A stretch of 64,000 nt of DNA from Thermincola ferriacetica. Lineage in GTDB: Bacteria; Bacillota; Thermincolia; Thermincolales; Thermincolaceae. The stretch spans positions 1 to 64,000 of the forward strand of contig NZ_LGTE01000007.1 of NCBI RefSeq assembly GCF_001263415.1, read 5' to 3'. The notes under the pieces were generated by a model. That model was not told the origin of the DNA and searched no databases. It saw only the letters and a list, made by a program, of their open reading frames with translations. The position numbers and the translations under genes are program-made. Within the stretch, counting starts at the first letter, position 1. Each line of letters opens with the position of its first letter. This document shows, piece by piece, positions 8,705 through 17,142 of the stretch.

Positions 8705-8865
8705 GCCGGGAAGGCAGGGAGTTCCCGCATGTTCGAAGATGGCGAAGGCCGCCGGGAAGTCCGGCGCTCAACGCAGGTTGAGTGCCCGGACGGGAGGCGG
8801 CCTGACTTATTAGAAATGCAATATGAGCCATCGAGTTCGGGAACGCTGCCTGCCTGGCCAGGGTT
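8705..8865. repeat. Palindromic element with imperfect terminal inverted repeats
   Basis: The left end 8705-8731 (GCCGGGAAGGCAGGGAGTTC then CCGCATG) has an imperfect inverted partner at about 8836-8862 (CGGGAACGCTGCCTGCCTGG). The same terminus occurs at 1-27. Between the ends lies a strong hairpin (8747-8802). The 240-bp gap after citrate synthase has no convincing gene, so this looks like a non-autonomous miniature element. Confidence 0.5.
8747..8802. repeat. Stable stem-loop inside the palindromic element
   Basis: Outer arms GGCCGCC/GGCGGCC and inner arms GTCCGG/CCGGAC and GCGCTCAAC/GTTGAGTGC, with loop GCAG, form one interrupted stem over 56 bases. It could end transcription of the converging citrate synthase and AraC genes, though there is no T-run. 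Confidence 0.5.
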
Positions 8866-8881
8866 TGCAGCACAAAGCTCC

Positions 8882-8912
8882 GGGGTAGCCGGGTCACCCC
8901 ACCCACCCCTCC
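8882..8912. repeat. C-rich repeat, copy also at 50458-50488
   Basis: This 31-base sequence (GGGGTAGCC...CACCCCTCC) matches the reverse complement of 50458-50488 with two mismatches. Such a long near-identity at two distant noncoding sites marks it as a dispersed repeat. It ends about 20 bp from the AraC gene stop. Confidence 0.6.
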
Positions 8913-8932
8913 TATATACTGGCCTAGTTGGT

Positions 8933-9619
8933 TTACCCTAGTTTCCTGAACTGGCTGGGCGTCCTGCCTTCTCTGCTTCTGAAAACCCTCGTAAAGTAGC
9001 TGGGCTCTTTAAACCCCAGTTTTTCTGAAATCTCATAAATACTGTATTTAGGGTTGCGAAGAAGTATCTTGGCTTTTTCTATCCTGACTTTGGTCAAATA
9101 TTCTATTACCGAAATCCCTTCAACCTCTTTAAACAAGTGGCTCAGGTAATACTGGCTTATGTGAACAGATTTGGCTATGTCCTCCAAGGTAATTCGCCTG
9201 TGGTAATTTTTTAAAATAAATTCCTTAACCTGCTGTACCAATTCCTCTCCTCTGGGGTTTTTTGCTGGCCTACTTTCGATATAAGCCTGTAAAATCTGGC
9301 GGGCAAACTGAGATACGCCTTCAATCGTTTTCAGGCCCGCAATATAAGTTACAAAATCGTGGTTTATCTCCGAAATTTTCCCGTAGTCGGCTCCACTGTC
9401 AATTGCCGCCCTGGACAATACCAGCATGAGTTCCAAAACCCTGACCTTTATTACTTCAATATTATAAAGTTCCATTCTATATATATTCATAAGTATATCA
9501 TCAAAAATATCCCAGACATGGTCAAGTTCTCCTACCCTAATCTTGCTTGCCAGTTCCCGTTCCTTTTGCAAAAGATGTTGATTGCGGTTTTTAGTTATAG
9601 TGACTAAAGGGCTCATCAC
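8933..9619 (-). CDS. AraC-family transcriptional regulator
   Basis: A 228-residue regulator with two AraC helix-turn-helix motifs in the last 100 residues (ITLEDIAKSVHISQYYLSHL and the later YEISEKLGFKEPSYFTRVF). The N-terminal half is a helical sensor-like region I cannot assign; it is not the usual cupin. The GTG at 9619 is 7 bp from AAAGGAG, and an ATG follows directly. Its promoter carries the TGTATATACA operator, so it probably sits under the GntR regulator of the methyltransferase island and may act as its second-level or substrate-sensing regulator. Confidence 0.85.
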   Translation of the reverse strand: MMSPLVTITKNRNQHLLQKERELASKIRVGELDHVWDIFDDILMNIYRMELYNIEVIKVRVLELMLVLSRAAIDSGADYGKISEINHDFVTYIAGLKTIEGVSQFARQILQAYIESRPAKNPRGEELVQQVKEFILKNYHRRITLEDIAKSVHISQYYLSHLFKEVEGISVIEYLTKVRIEKAKILLRNPKYSIYEISEKLGFKEPSYFTRVFRSREGRTPSQFRKLG

Positions 9620-9697
9620 TTATGTACTCCTTTCGAATTCCTCTTAGTTTCCTTATTTGCCCAGGACAATTTTCTCCACAGCAAAAATGTATCTACT

Positions 9698-9749
9698 TGT
9701 ATATACATGTATTTAATTATAAATTACCACGCTGTCTACCTTTTGTCAA
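9698..9749 (-). promoter_or_regulatory. Promoter plus TGTATATACA operator of the AraC gene
   Basis: On the minus strand, TTGACA (9744-9749), a 17-bp spacer and TAATTT (9721-9726) are followed by the palindrome TGTATATACA (9698-9707) about 13 bp downstream of the -10. The 21 bases 9690-9710 recur exactly, inverted, at 15522-15542. The operator position fits repression. Confidence 0.65.
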
Positions 9750-9799
9750 GAGCAGAAAATGACTAAGTCTAACTATCTTATTAGGAATTTCTACCAAAC

Positions 9800-9832
9800 A
9801 AAAAAATGACAATATTCGAGAGAATATTGTCA
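9800..9832 (-). terminator. Intrinsic terminator of the Bcr/CflA-type gene
   Basis: TGACAATATTC-GAGA-GAATATTGTCA is a perfect 11-bp hairpin, followed on the minus strand by seven T residues. It lies downstream of the transporter stop at 9907. Confidence 0.9.
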
Positions 9833-9906
9833 CCCCCAGTAATTGACATATAGCTTATAAAAACCTGTTTGCCAACCTCTGTCCCGACCCCTTACTCCTA
9901 CAGGTT

Positions 9907-11154
9907 TTAAACCTTGGCTATTCGCCGGCGTATTAGAAACATATAGCACAGAACTGACCCAAAGCCGGCGGCAGCAATCACTACACCAAGAGGTATGGCT
10001 GTATGGCTCCCGCCAAGACCGACAAGTGGGGCGGCGAAAGCGCCTAAAATAAATGAGAGCACTCCAAGCAACCCCGATGCGCTGCCTGCCGCATGCCCCT
10101 GATTTTGCATGGCCAGCGAAAAACCTGCAGAGCCCACAATCCCAACACTCGAAACTACCATAAACAAAGGTGGTAAAATGGGGAATAATCCTGCCTTAGT
10201 CAATATTGCGACAAGAAGCGAAATACCTCCTAAAAACGATATTCCAATTCCCGTGGTAAACAGTTTGGTTTCACTGACTATCCCCGCCAGTCTGCCGGTA
10301 ACCTGACCGGCAATAATAATTCCAAAGCTGTTAATTGCAAATAACAGGCTGAACATCTGCGGTGAAACACCGAAAATATTTTGCAGAACGAAAGGCGAAC
10401 CGGAAATATAGGCAAACATGGCCGCAGAAACCATGCCTTGAGCTAATGCATATCCCATAAAAGTGCGGTCGCAAACCAATTGGCGCAATACTCCTAAGGT
10501 GTTGCCGATCCCTCCCCTGGCCCGGCTTGCAACAGGCAGTGTCTCAGGTATCCAGAAAAAAACTGCCATAAATAAGCTAATCCCCACAACAGTCAAAACA
10601 ACAAACACTCCGTGCCAGGAGGTGAACCGCAAAAGCTGGCCCCCCGCAATGGGTGCAAGGACCGGTGCGGCACCGTTAACCAACATTAAACGGGAAACAA
10701 ATTTGGTTAGCTTTGACCCCGAATAAAGATCCCTGGCAATGGCGCGGGCTATTACTATACCCGCAGCTCCCGCCAGGCCTTGCAGGAACCGCAGCACAAT
10801 CAGCATCCAGGCAGAAGGGCTAAGAGCACACAGCAACGATGAAACCGAATAGATTATAAGCCCACCGAGTAATGGTACACGGCGCCCGCGTATATCACTG
10901 AAAGGCCCGGCCAGTAATTGTCCTAATGCTAATCCTAAGAGAAAAGAAGTCAAGCTTAATTGCGCGAGGGATGCAGTGGTATGCAAATCCCTGGCCAGCC
11001 CAGGCAAGGCCGGTAGATACATATCAATGGATAACGGCCCCAATGCGGTCAATGCGCCCAGCACTATGGCCATCCGTACCCGCTGTGGTTTTGTAGACAA
11101 TCGAACTGAAGTCGTAACACTTAAACCTTGTGCAAGATTTGCCATTCTGAACAC
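9907..11154 (-). CDS. Bcr/CflA-family MFS efflux transporter
   Basis: A 415-residue, 12-segment major facilitator protein. The N-terminal LSIDMYLPALPGLARDL, the loop GPFSDIRGRRVPLLGG and the motif-C-like GAAPVLAPIAGGQLL are typical of the Bcr/CflA drug-resistance group, which exports drugs or small metabolites by proton antiport. The GTG at 11154 follows AAAGG; an ATG three codons later is possible. It follows the corrinoid-activation genes on the same strand and ends at a strong terminator, so it may be the last gene of the leftward operon, perhaps exporting an aromatic product; that role is inference. Confidence 0.85.
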   Translation of the reverse strand: MFRMANLAQGLSVTTSVRLSTKPQRVRMAIVLGALTALGPLSIDMYLPALPGLARDLHTTASLAQLSLTSFLLGLALGQLLAGPFSDIRGRRVPLLGGLIIYSVSSLLCALSPSAWMLIVLRFLQGLAGAAGIVIARAIARDLYSGSKLTKFVSRLMLVNGAAPVLAPIAGGQLLRFTSWHGVFVVLTVVGISLFMAVFFWIPETLPVASRARGGIGNTLGVLRQLVCDRTFMGYALAQGMVSAAMFAYISGSPFVLQNIFGVSPQMFSLLFAINSFGIIIAGQVTGRLAGIVSETKLFTTGIGISFLGGISLLVAILTKAGLFPILPPLFMVVSSVGIVGSAGFSLAMQNQGHAAGSASGLLGVLSFILGAFAAPLVGLGGSHTAIPLGVVIAAAGFGSVLCYMFLIRRRIAKV

Positions 11155-11212
11155 TCAAACCTTTCTTGGAATATATCTAATCATTTTGACAATAGTTCCT
11201 CGGTACTATCAA

Positions 11213-11923
11213 TTAACAGCGCTTAGACCCAAATTTATTCATATTACAGTTTTTTTGACGGTCGCAAAAATCACAATGGGTTTTCCCTTTCATGTCCGGC
11301 AGATTTTGTCCCACCCCTGTTACCATCGCAATGGATTTACGGGGTATAATAATGTTTGAATCCGTCAGGTGAAGGCCGATTTTACCTGCTTGAAGAAAGT
11401 GAACAATAGTCTGCATATCATCAAGAGATGTCCAGTAGGAGTGACCGGGTCCCAAAGGGAAAGTTATTTCCCGTCCCGAGTGTCGGCATACCTCCTCAAT
11501 TTTCCCCACTGCGGACATACTGCTTTTGGCAACAAAGGCGCTCCCGGCCGCATCAAGGACAAAAGCCTGAAATATTTTGCCCGTCTTCTTATAGTAATCT
11601 ACACGATCTTCCAGGTCTTTTCCAATAGTCACGGCAAAGAACATTAACTTATCGGCCGTTCCTGCCACCTTCACCAAGAGCCGACTGGTTAACTTCTGCC
11701 CTCCCTCAAGAAATAGCTCCTGTCCCCCGGTGCCGGATATACCAACCTCACGCCATATCGCGATGGGACAAATCAAAGATGCTGCTTCCTCTAATATCTG
11801 GCGGCGTAATTCCACCATACCCGGGCGGGGAGGGCTTTTAAGGTAATCCGCCCCTTCGGCCTGGAAAAGTTCGTCCAAAGTCACTTCCGGCAGAGGAATT
11901 TCCCAAATTGTCGGTTCTTTCAT
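11213..11923 (-). CDS. MetH activation-domain-like protein
   Basis: A 236-residue protein resembling the vitamin-B12-dependent methionine synthase activation domain as a free-standing unit. The FPLGPGHSYW...LHLTDSNIIIPRKS region matches the RXXXGY-type SAM-binding end of that fold, and it ends in a cysteine cluster, CDFCDRQKNC, that could hold metal or an Fe-S cluster. Free-standing proteins of this kind occur beside corrinoid methyltransferase genes. It lies 125 bp downstream of the RamA-like reactivase gene on the same strand, so a helper role in corrinoid activation or maturation is likely but unproven. Confidence 0.75.
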   Translation of the reverse strand: MKEPTIWEIPLPEVTLDELFQAEGADYLKSPPRPGMVELRRQILEEAASLICPIAIWREVGISGTGGQELFLEGGQKLTSRLLVKVAGTADKLMFFAVTIGKDLEDRVDYYKKTGKIFQAFVLDAAGSAFVAKSSMSAVGKIEEVCRHSGREITFPLGPGHSYWTSLDDMQTIVHFLQAGKIGLHLTDSNIIIPRKSIAMVTGVGQNLPDMKGKTHCDFCDRQKNCNMNKFGSKRC

Positions 11924-12048
11924 TTTCCATCAATCCTTTTTCCTTAAGCTTAGATAAACAAAATAAAGCAATTAAACACTAGAAACAAAGTAAAGCAACT
12001 AACCGGAAGCCTTGCTGAATATAATTTCCAACCAAATAACCGGTATAA

Positions 12049-13902
12049 TTAACGAGTCGGCTGAAAATACGTAGATTGGGCAAAAATGCTGTTGAATTTG
12101 GGGTAACTGCCTAATTCAACAAAATTTACCTTACCGGCAATTTCAGCAGCTCTGCGGTATTCACTTGCGGAAAGTAAAGCCAGTTTGGCACCGGTACCCG
12201 CAGCGTTGCCAATTGTCTTAATCTTGCTTTCCAGCTCCGGCGGAATCAGTCCGATCACACATGCGCTGTGCGGGTTTAAATAGTTGCCGAAAGCACCGGC
12301 CAGCAGAACTTCTTTTATATCACTTACCCGGATACCAAGCGTATCCATCAAAACCTGCACACCTGCCGCCATTGCGCCCTTGGCCAACTGCAATTGCCGG
12401 ATATCGTTCTGGGTAACCATAATCGGCCTGCCGTGGCCCGTTTGCTCTGCGTCCACAAGCATAAATGCCGGTTGGTCCTCATACTGAACAAGGTGGTCTT
12501 TGTATACTTTAGCCGCAGGATTGGTTAATTTATCATAAGACAGTAATCTCCCCCGTTTATCAATAATGCCCAGCTCCACTAATCCTGCTATTACGTCAAG
12601 TAAAGCAGACCCGCAGATACCCAGGGGACTAACCCCTCCTATCACAGTATAATCCAGTTTATCTCTGAAGAAAACATGGTCAATGGCACCTATGGCCCCC
12701 CTCATTCCACTGCTGATCTGGGCCCCTTCAAAAGCCGGCCCCGCTGCAGCGGAACAGGCCACCATCTTTTCTTTTGATCCGAGGGCAATTTCCCCGTTGG
12801 TGCCAATATCTATGACCAGCTTGATATCGTCACTCCGGTCCAATTCCACAGCCAATAATACCGCTGCCGTATCGGCCCCGACAAAGCCGGCAATATTGGG
12901 CAGCACAAATATCTTTCCGGCCGGATTTATGTCAATTCGGAGTTCTGCAGCCTTTGCCACTACCGGTTCACTGACAGCCGGTACATATGGCGATACGGCA
13001 ATACTTTGGGGACTAATGCCCAAAAAAAGATGATGCATACAGGTGTTGGCAGCAATTGAAACCCCGTAGATATGGTTCCTGCTGATTCCTGCTTTTTCTG
13101 CCGCTTCACCAATCAGTTTATTCAGTGCTTCTACTACAGCAGTCTGCAACTTATTAAGCCCCTGTTCTTCCTGACCTACAAAATTGATACGTGAAATGAC
13201 ATCAGCGCCGTATTTGGTCTGAGGATTAAGAGTTGATACAACGCTCAACTCTTTTCCAGAATAAAGGTCCAGGAGGTATCCCACAATGGTAGTGGTCCCG
13301 ATATCAAACGCCATTCCCAGCATAGTTGCAGTGGTATCCTGTTCCTCGATTCCCACTACTTTACCGCCATACATAACGGCAGTGACCCGATGTTGAGCTG
13401 CACGAAGGGTCTCCGGCAGCCGGCGAAGAAGGGCAATCGGCGTCTCCCCGTCAAGACGGTCGTAACCGCCTCTGGCAAGACTGTCCCTGAAACGCTGCCA
13501 GTCTGAGCGCTGGTTTTCCAGGACCGGCCTGTCCACTTCAACAAATACTTTCTTCAGGTGCGGCTCAACCTGAAAAGACCTTTCCTCTGAAGCTATTAAG
13601 ATATTGTGCTCCAGCTTTTTATAATTTGGCAGCTCTACGGAAATATTGCCGTAAACTTTAGTTAAACAAGCCAGGCGGACACCCTGTTTAAGTTCTTCTT
13701 CTTCAAGGATATCCATTTCCTGAGCTGTCGGTTGACCCGCTCCCTGTAAAATTTTCACCCGGCATTTGCCGCACTTCCCCCTGCCTCCGCAAGGGAAATC
13801 TAAGTCGATTCCCGCCTCATTCATTATTTCCATTATAGTACTGCCTTCCATTACTTCTACTTTCAGGTCCCCCGGTTGAAATAATACCTGGTAACGGTTC
13901 AA
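12049..13902 (-). CDS. RamA/RACE-type corrinoid protein reactivase
   Basis: A 617-residue reductive activator of corrinoid proteins. The N-terminal 2Fe-2S ferredoxin domain has CGGRGKCGKC and a later LACLTK cysteine (residues about 38-82). The rest is the DUF4445/ASKHA ATPase region with FDIGTTTIVGYL (about residue 192), LVIDIGTNGEIALGS and AGAFGNYLNP. Family members use ATP to return inactive Co(II) cobalamin to Co(I), for example in O-demethylase systems. The start is a TTG 8 bp after GGGGTGA. It is the shared reactivase of the methyltransferase island and lies downstream of two MFS genes. Confidence 0.9.
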   Translation of the reverse strand: MNRYQVLFQPGDLKVEVMEGSTIMEIMNEAGIDLDFPCGGRGKCGKCRVKILQGAGQPTAQEMDILEEEELKQGVRLACLTKVYGNISVELPNYKKLEHNILIASEERSFQVEPHLKKVFVEVDRPVLENQRSDWQRFRDSLARGGYDRLDGETPIALLRRLPETLRAAQHRVTAVMYGGKVVGIEEQDTTATMLGMAFDIGTTTIVGYLLDLYSGKELSVVSTLNPQTKYGADVISRINFVGQEEQGLNKLQTAVVEALNKLIGEAAEKAGISRNHIYGVSIAANTCMHHLFLGISPQSIAVSPYVPAVSEPVVAKAAELRIDINPAGKIFVLPNIAGFVGADTAAVLLAVELDRSDDIKLVIDIGTNGEIALGSKEKMVACSAAAGPAFEGAQISSGMRGAIGAIDHVFFRDKLDYTVIGGVSPLGICGSALLDVIAGLVELGIIDKRGRLLSYDKLTNPAAKVYKDHLVQYEDQPAFMLVDAEQTGHGRPIMVTQNDIRQLQLAKGAMAAGVQVLMDTLGIRVSDIKEVLLAGAFGNYLNPHSACVIGLIPPELESKIKTIGNAAGTGAKLALLSASEYRRAAEIAGKVNFVELGSYPKFNSIFAQSTYFQPTR

Positions 13903-13982
13903 TAGTAATCACCCCAGTTATTGATATGACTTCGCAGTTTGACTGCCGAGACAAATTGCCAACCTTCATTATGCCAGAAGAT

Positions 13983-14017
13983 AATACAAAGAGAGAGAAA
14001 AACTCTCTCTTTGTATT
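13983..14017. terminator. GA-rich 15-bp hairpin between MFS and reactivase genes
   Basis: AATACAAAGAGAGAG and its exact complement enclose a five-base loop. It has no T-run on the gene strand, so it may be a processing or attenuation stem rather than a full terminator. Similar GAGAGA stems lie at 15611-15644 and 23928-23959, each in the gap before the next gene. Confidence 0.5.
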
Positions 14018-14089
14018 AATCTTCTTTTTTCTATTCCCAGACATATTTTAGCTCTTTCAGCGCATTTGTTGTTGCGCCTGCACCATTCG

Positions 14090-15445
14090 TTAGGCAGCAA
14101 TACTCTTTCTGGCCTGAATTTCCTGTCTTATTTCCTGAACTCTTTTTTCATCTAGGCGGTAAAAAAATACTCCGATAAGTGCCAAGGCAGCTATAGAGCC
14201 CGGTACCATAGAGGCTACCAAAATAATGGACCTGGTTAACTCAGCAGTTGGTTCTGCCCCGGCCACATAGCCAATGGCGGCCAGACTAAAGCCGATAATG
14301 GCGCCGCTTAAAGCTACCCCCAGTTTAATTGGAAGAGCGCTTAAGGACATAATCAGTCCCTTAGCATTCTTACCGGTTTTCCATTCACTGTATTCAGATA
14401 TATCGGCATAGACAGCGTACATCACCGAATTGGCCAGGCCTGTGCCGAAGGATACTAAACCGTTCAGGGCAATAAAAGCTATAGGATTTTCAGCAACTAC
14501 CCACATCAGGGCAAAGCAAATGACCTCAAAACTCAAACCCAATACATAAATTTGTTTCTTGGTAGCCTTTTTGGCCAGTAATCCACCGGCAAAAGCACCC
14601 ACTAACATTCCCACACTGACAACGGTAAAGAAAGCAGAGGAGAGCATCATGTTCTGGGCGACATATTTGAAATAGTAAACGTTCAGCCCCAGAATCATGT
14701 ACCTGGCAGTAAGGATACATACCTCAACCATAAAGAATATCAACAAATACTTGTTAGAGAAAATCTGCTTCAACATATCTCCCAGTGTCACGGTCTGCTT
14801 TGCTTCCGTTTGAAGGTCCATTACCCAGGGTTTGGACACACGGGCCATTAATCTATAACCGAGCACCTGCAAAATGGCAAAAACAGTAACGGTGAGGAAG
14901 AAGCCTCTGGCCTCGTTACCCCCTCCCAGGGTGATGACCATGGGCATGGCAATAATACCCAACAGGATCTGAGCGGCAGAAACAGCTTGCTGTCTTCGGG
15001 AAGAAAGGGCTACCCTATCCTCCTGTTCTACGCCGATAACAGGTATAAGGGCAGTTTGTGCGCTCCAGGCAAGGTTCACAGAAAAATGCGCACACACATA
15101 TAATACCCCCAGGACTACAGCCTTTGTTGCAGTGTTCATGGCGCTGAAGTTAGTAAACATCAGGATAAACAGGATGGCCGTGACCGGAGGCGCCATCAAC
15201 AGCCAGGAACGGTATTTTCCCCATCTGGGGTTGGTTTTTTCTATGATCGCCCCGGCAATAGGCACGGAAATCGCATCACCGATGCGGGCAATTAACAGTA
15301 TTGTACCTGCTGTTGCCGCCCCAACAGCCGCCACATCCGTTAAAAAATAGGCATAATAGGTAACCGCCAAATACATCATAAGCTGAAAGCCCGTTTCTCC
15401 AATACTAAAAAGATTTATAACACTGGCAGAAGGTCTGACCGCCAT
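14090..15445 (-). CDS. MFS transporter, GPH (MFS_2) type, copy 1
   Basis: A 451-residue, 12-segment transporter of the glycoside-pentoside-hexuronide cation symporter group, shown by NPRWGKYRSWLLMAPP near residue 65 and the YADISEYSEWKTGKNAKG block near 350. GPH proteins import small solutes with Na+ or H+, and the group is wider than sugars. It is related to, but clearly diverged from, the neighbouring transporter at 15704-17071. Its place between methyltransferase and reactivase genes suggests it imports a methylated substrate; the solute is not known. Confidence 0.8.
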   Translation of the reverse strand: MAVRPSASVINLFSIGETGFQLMMYLAVTYYAYFLTDVAAVGAATAGTILLIARIGDAISVPIAGAIIEKTNPRWGKYRSWLLMAPPVTAILFILMFTNFSAMNTATKAVVLGVLYVCAHFSVNLAWSAQTALIPVIGVEQEDRVALSSRRQQAVSAAQILLGIIAMPMVITLGGGNEARGFFLTVTVFAILQVLGYRLMARVSKPWVMDLQTEAKQTVTLGDMLKQIFSNKYLLIFFMVEVCILTARYMILGLNVYYFKYVAQNMMLSSAFFTVVSVGMLVGAFAGGLLAKKATKKQIYVLGLSFEVICFALMWVVAENPIAFIALNGLVSFGTGLANSVMYAVYADISEYSEWKTGKNAKGLIMSLSALPIKLGVALSGAIIGFSLAAIGYVAGAEPTAELTRSIILVASMVPGSIAALALIGVFFYRLDEKRVQEIRQEIQARKSIAA

Positions 15446-15490
15446 GTGACTTCTCCTTTCTGTATAAACATTTTAACTAACCATTCGTCA

Positions 15491-15534
15491 TTGACAAACA
15501 AAACAATTCATGCTATACTAGACATGTATATACA
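15491..15534 (+). promoter_or_regulatory. Rightward consensus promoter with TGTATATACA operator
   Basis: TTGACA (15491-15496), a 17-bp spacer and TATACT (15514-15519) form a near-perfect sigma-A promoter on the plus strand, and the palindrome TGTATATACA (15525-15534) sits at the expected start of transcription. All nearby genes are on the minus strand, so it drives no recognised gene. Bases 15522-15542 equal the AraC-promoter site 9690-9710 in inverted orientation. Confidence 0.65.
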
Positions 15535-15650
15535 AGTAGATACCATTTTAAACGGTAGATTTTTTGTATATTATTTGCAAGGTATTCAAACTTTTTACTT
15601 TTTTATTTATGGGAAGAGAGATGATCCCAGTCATCTCTCTTCCCCGTGTT
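15526..15650 (+). ncRNA. Candidate short RNA opposite the MFS operon
   Basis: Inferred only from a strong promoter at 15491-15519 and a perfect 14-bp hairpin at 15611-15644 followed by CGTGTTTTT. The product would be about 125 nt and antisense to the intergenic part of the MFS message. An open frame exists here but has no ribosome binding site. It could instead be a leftover promoter from a rearrangement. Confidence 0.3.
15611..15644 (+). terminator. GA-rich 14-bp hairpin between the two MFS genes
   Basis: GGGAAGAGAGATGA, loop TCCCAG, then the exact complement. On the plus strand CGTGTTTTT follows after the stem; on the minus strand there is no T-run. It may end the rightward transcript or protect the 3' end of the upstream MFS gene message. 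Confidence 0.55.
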
Positions 15651-15703
15651 TTTGCAATGCGCTTCTCTGGCAAGGATCAGCTTGTTCAAGCAAATAGCTT
15701 AAA

Positions 15704-17071
15704 TTAAACAGCTTGTCCTGCCTTTCCTGCTGCAATCTCTTTTTGCATTTGCTCCAATTTCTGAGGCGTGATTTTATACAGGAATGATATTAGTAACAGC
15801 CCTGCCAACAAGATAAGAGCAGGTATCAGCGTAATTCCGCTTTTGATACCGTTTACCAGTTCCGGTGTAGGCGCCATCTCCGCAACATACCCTGCCCCTG
15901 CAAGGATAGCAGTAATAACAACGCTCCTTAAAAGTATCGCAGTCTTAATGGGGAAACTAATCAGCGACATAATAAAGCCTCTCGCATTTTTCCCTGTTTT
16001 CCATTCACCATATTCAACAGTAGCTGAGTACATGGCAACACTTAATGCATCAGGCATTGCATATCCCAAATAGGCCACGAACATTAAGATCATAAAAGAA
16101 ACGTAATTCATTGGAAATGCCCATATTGCCAGCAAGCAGCAAATAAATATTAACAGTGATAAAATATAAACATTCCTCTCACCGAATTTTTTGGCCAATG
16201 GGTTGGCAAGTGCAGAACCCAGGAATATAACCACGTTAAGACCGGTAAAGAATATGGTAATTACAGCCAGATTGTTAACAACATATTTGAAATAGTAGAA
16301 GGCCAAACCGAATATAACAAATCTTCCCATAAACCTACCAAGTTCACCTAACATTAACCCTATAAGAGGCGGGTTGATTACAATTTGCTTCAGCATGTCT
16401 GCCACAGACAGTTTTTCTGACGGCTGACCGGCTTCTGCCGTTCCGCTGTGAGCGTAGTCCTTAGTTATAAAGAAAAGCACATAATAGCAGGCTATCATTA
16501 CAAGACCGGTAATTACAACAGTAAGGGTATAACCTATGGCCGGATTGTCTTTGCTTCCCAGAGCAGTAATCAGCGGCATACCGACCAATGAAAAAGCTAT
16601 GGCTCCTAATCCGTTGAACATACCCCTGTTTGACGCCATAGCAATTCTTTCTTCTCTTACAGGCGTCAATGAGGAGTTCATGGCAATGTGCCCTGCATAA
16701 TATATGTTCCAAATCAGGTGGCTTACAACAAAGCCGATTGTAATTAAAACAGCATTCAACGTTGGGGAACCAATTTTAGAAAACTGCAAAACGAAAAACA
16801 AAGCTGCGAAAGGAGGCCCTACCAGTAACCATGAACGGTATTTGCCCCACCTCATGTTGCTCTTTTCCAAAATAACTCCTGCTGTAGGCACCCATACAAT
16901 ATCGAATATACTGGTAATAAGCAATACGGTGCCGACTAAAGCCATCGGGAGCTTTGCAAAGTCAGTCAAAAAGGCTGCAAAATAGAATACTTCCATATTT
17001 ACAAACAACTGAAATCCGAATGAAGGTAATCCGTACAAATTAATAATTGACTTTTTTAATTGCTGTACCAT
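15704..17071 (-). CDS. MFS transporter, GPH (MFS_2) type, copy 2
   Basis: A 455-residue, 12-segment GPH-family transporter with NMRWGKYRSWLLVGPP near residue 71 and VEYGEWKTGKNARGFIMS near 358. It is a paralogue of the next gene downstream (14090-15445). The ATG follows AAAGGGGGAG. It directly follows the 47-residue small gene, so module 1 runs mtrH, corrinoid protein, UroD-fold methyltransferase, small protein, two MFS transporters. Tandem related symporters suggest uptake of two related solutes or a two-part carrier; neither is shown. Confidence 0.8.
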   Translation of the reverse strand: MVQQLKKSIINLYGLPSFGFQLFVNMEVFYFAAFLTDFAKLPMALVGTVLLITSIFDIVWVPTAGVILEKSNMRWGKYRSWLLVGPPFAALFFVLQFSKIGSPTLNAVLITIGFVVSHLIWNIYYAGHIAMNSSLTPVREERIAMASNRGMFNGLGAIAFSLVGMPLITALGSKDNPAIGYTLTVVITGLVMIACYYVLFFITKDYAHSGTAEAGQPSEKLSVADMLKQIVINPPLIGLMLGELGRFMGRFVIFGLAFYYFKYVVNNLAVITIFFTGLNVVIFLGSALANPLAKKFGERNVYILSLLIFICCLLAIWAFPMNYVSFMILMFVAYLGYAMPDALSVAMYSATVEYGEWKTGKNARGFIMSLISFPIKTAILLRSVVITAILAGAGYVAEMAPTPELVNGIKSGITLIPALILLAGLLLISFLYKITPQKLEQMQKEIAAGKAGQAV

Positions 17072-17117
17072 TACATTCTCCCCCTTTTAATCAATGTGGC
17101 CTCCTCTACCCTATTTA

Positions 17118-17139
17118 TCCGCCGGATTATTCCGGCGGA
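17118..17139 (-). terminator. GC-rich hairpin after the small gene
   Basis: TCCGCCGGA and TCCGGCGGA enclose a TTAT loop just downstream of the stop at 17143. Only a weak AT-rich tail follows on the minus strand, so partial termination or message processing before the MFS gene is possible. Confidence 0.5.
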
Positions 17140-17142
17140 CCA

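Noticed and set aside
15446-15697. Plus-strand frame under the rightward promoter
   Set aside because: The ATG at 15524 would fall on the operator and has no ribosome binding site; the frame runs through the hairpin. A noncoding RNA is more likely than a protein.
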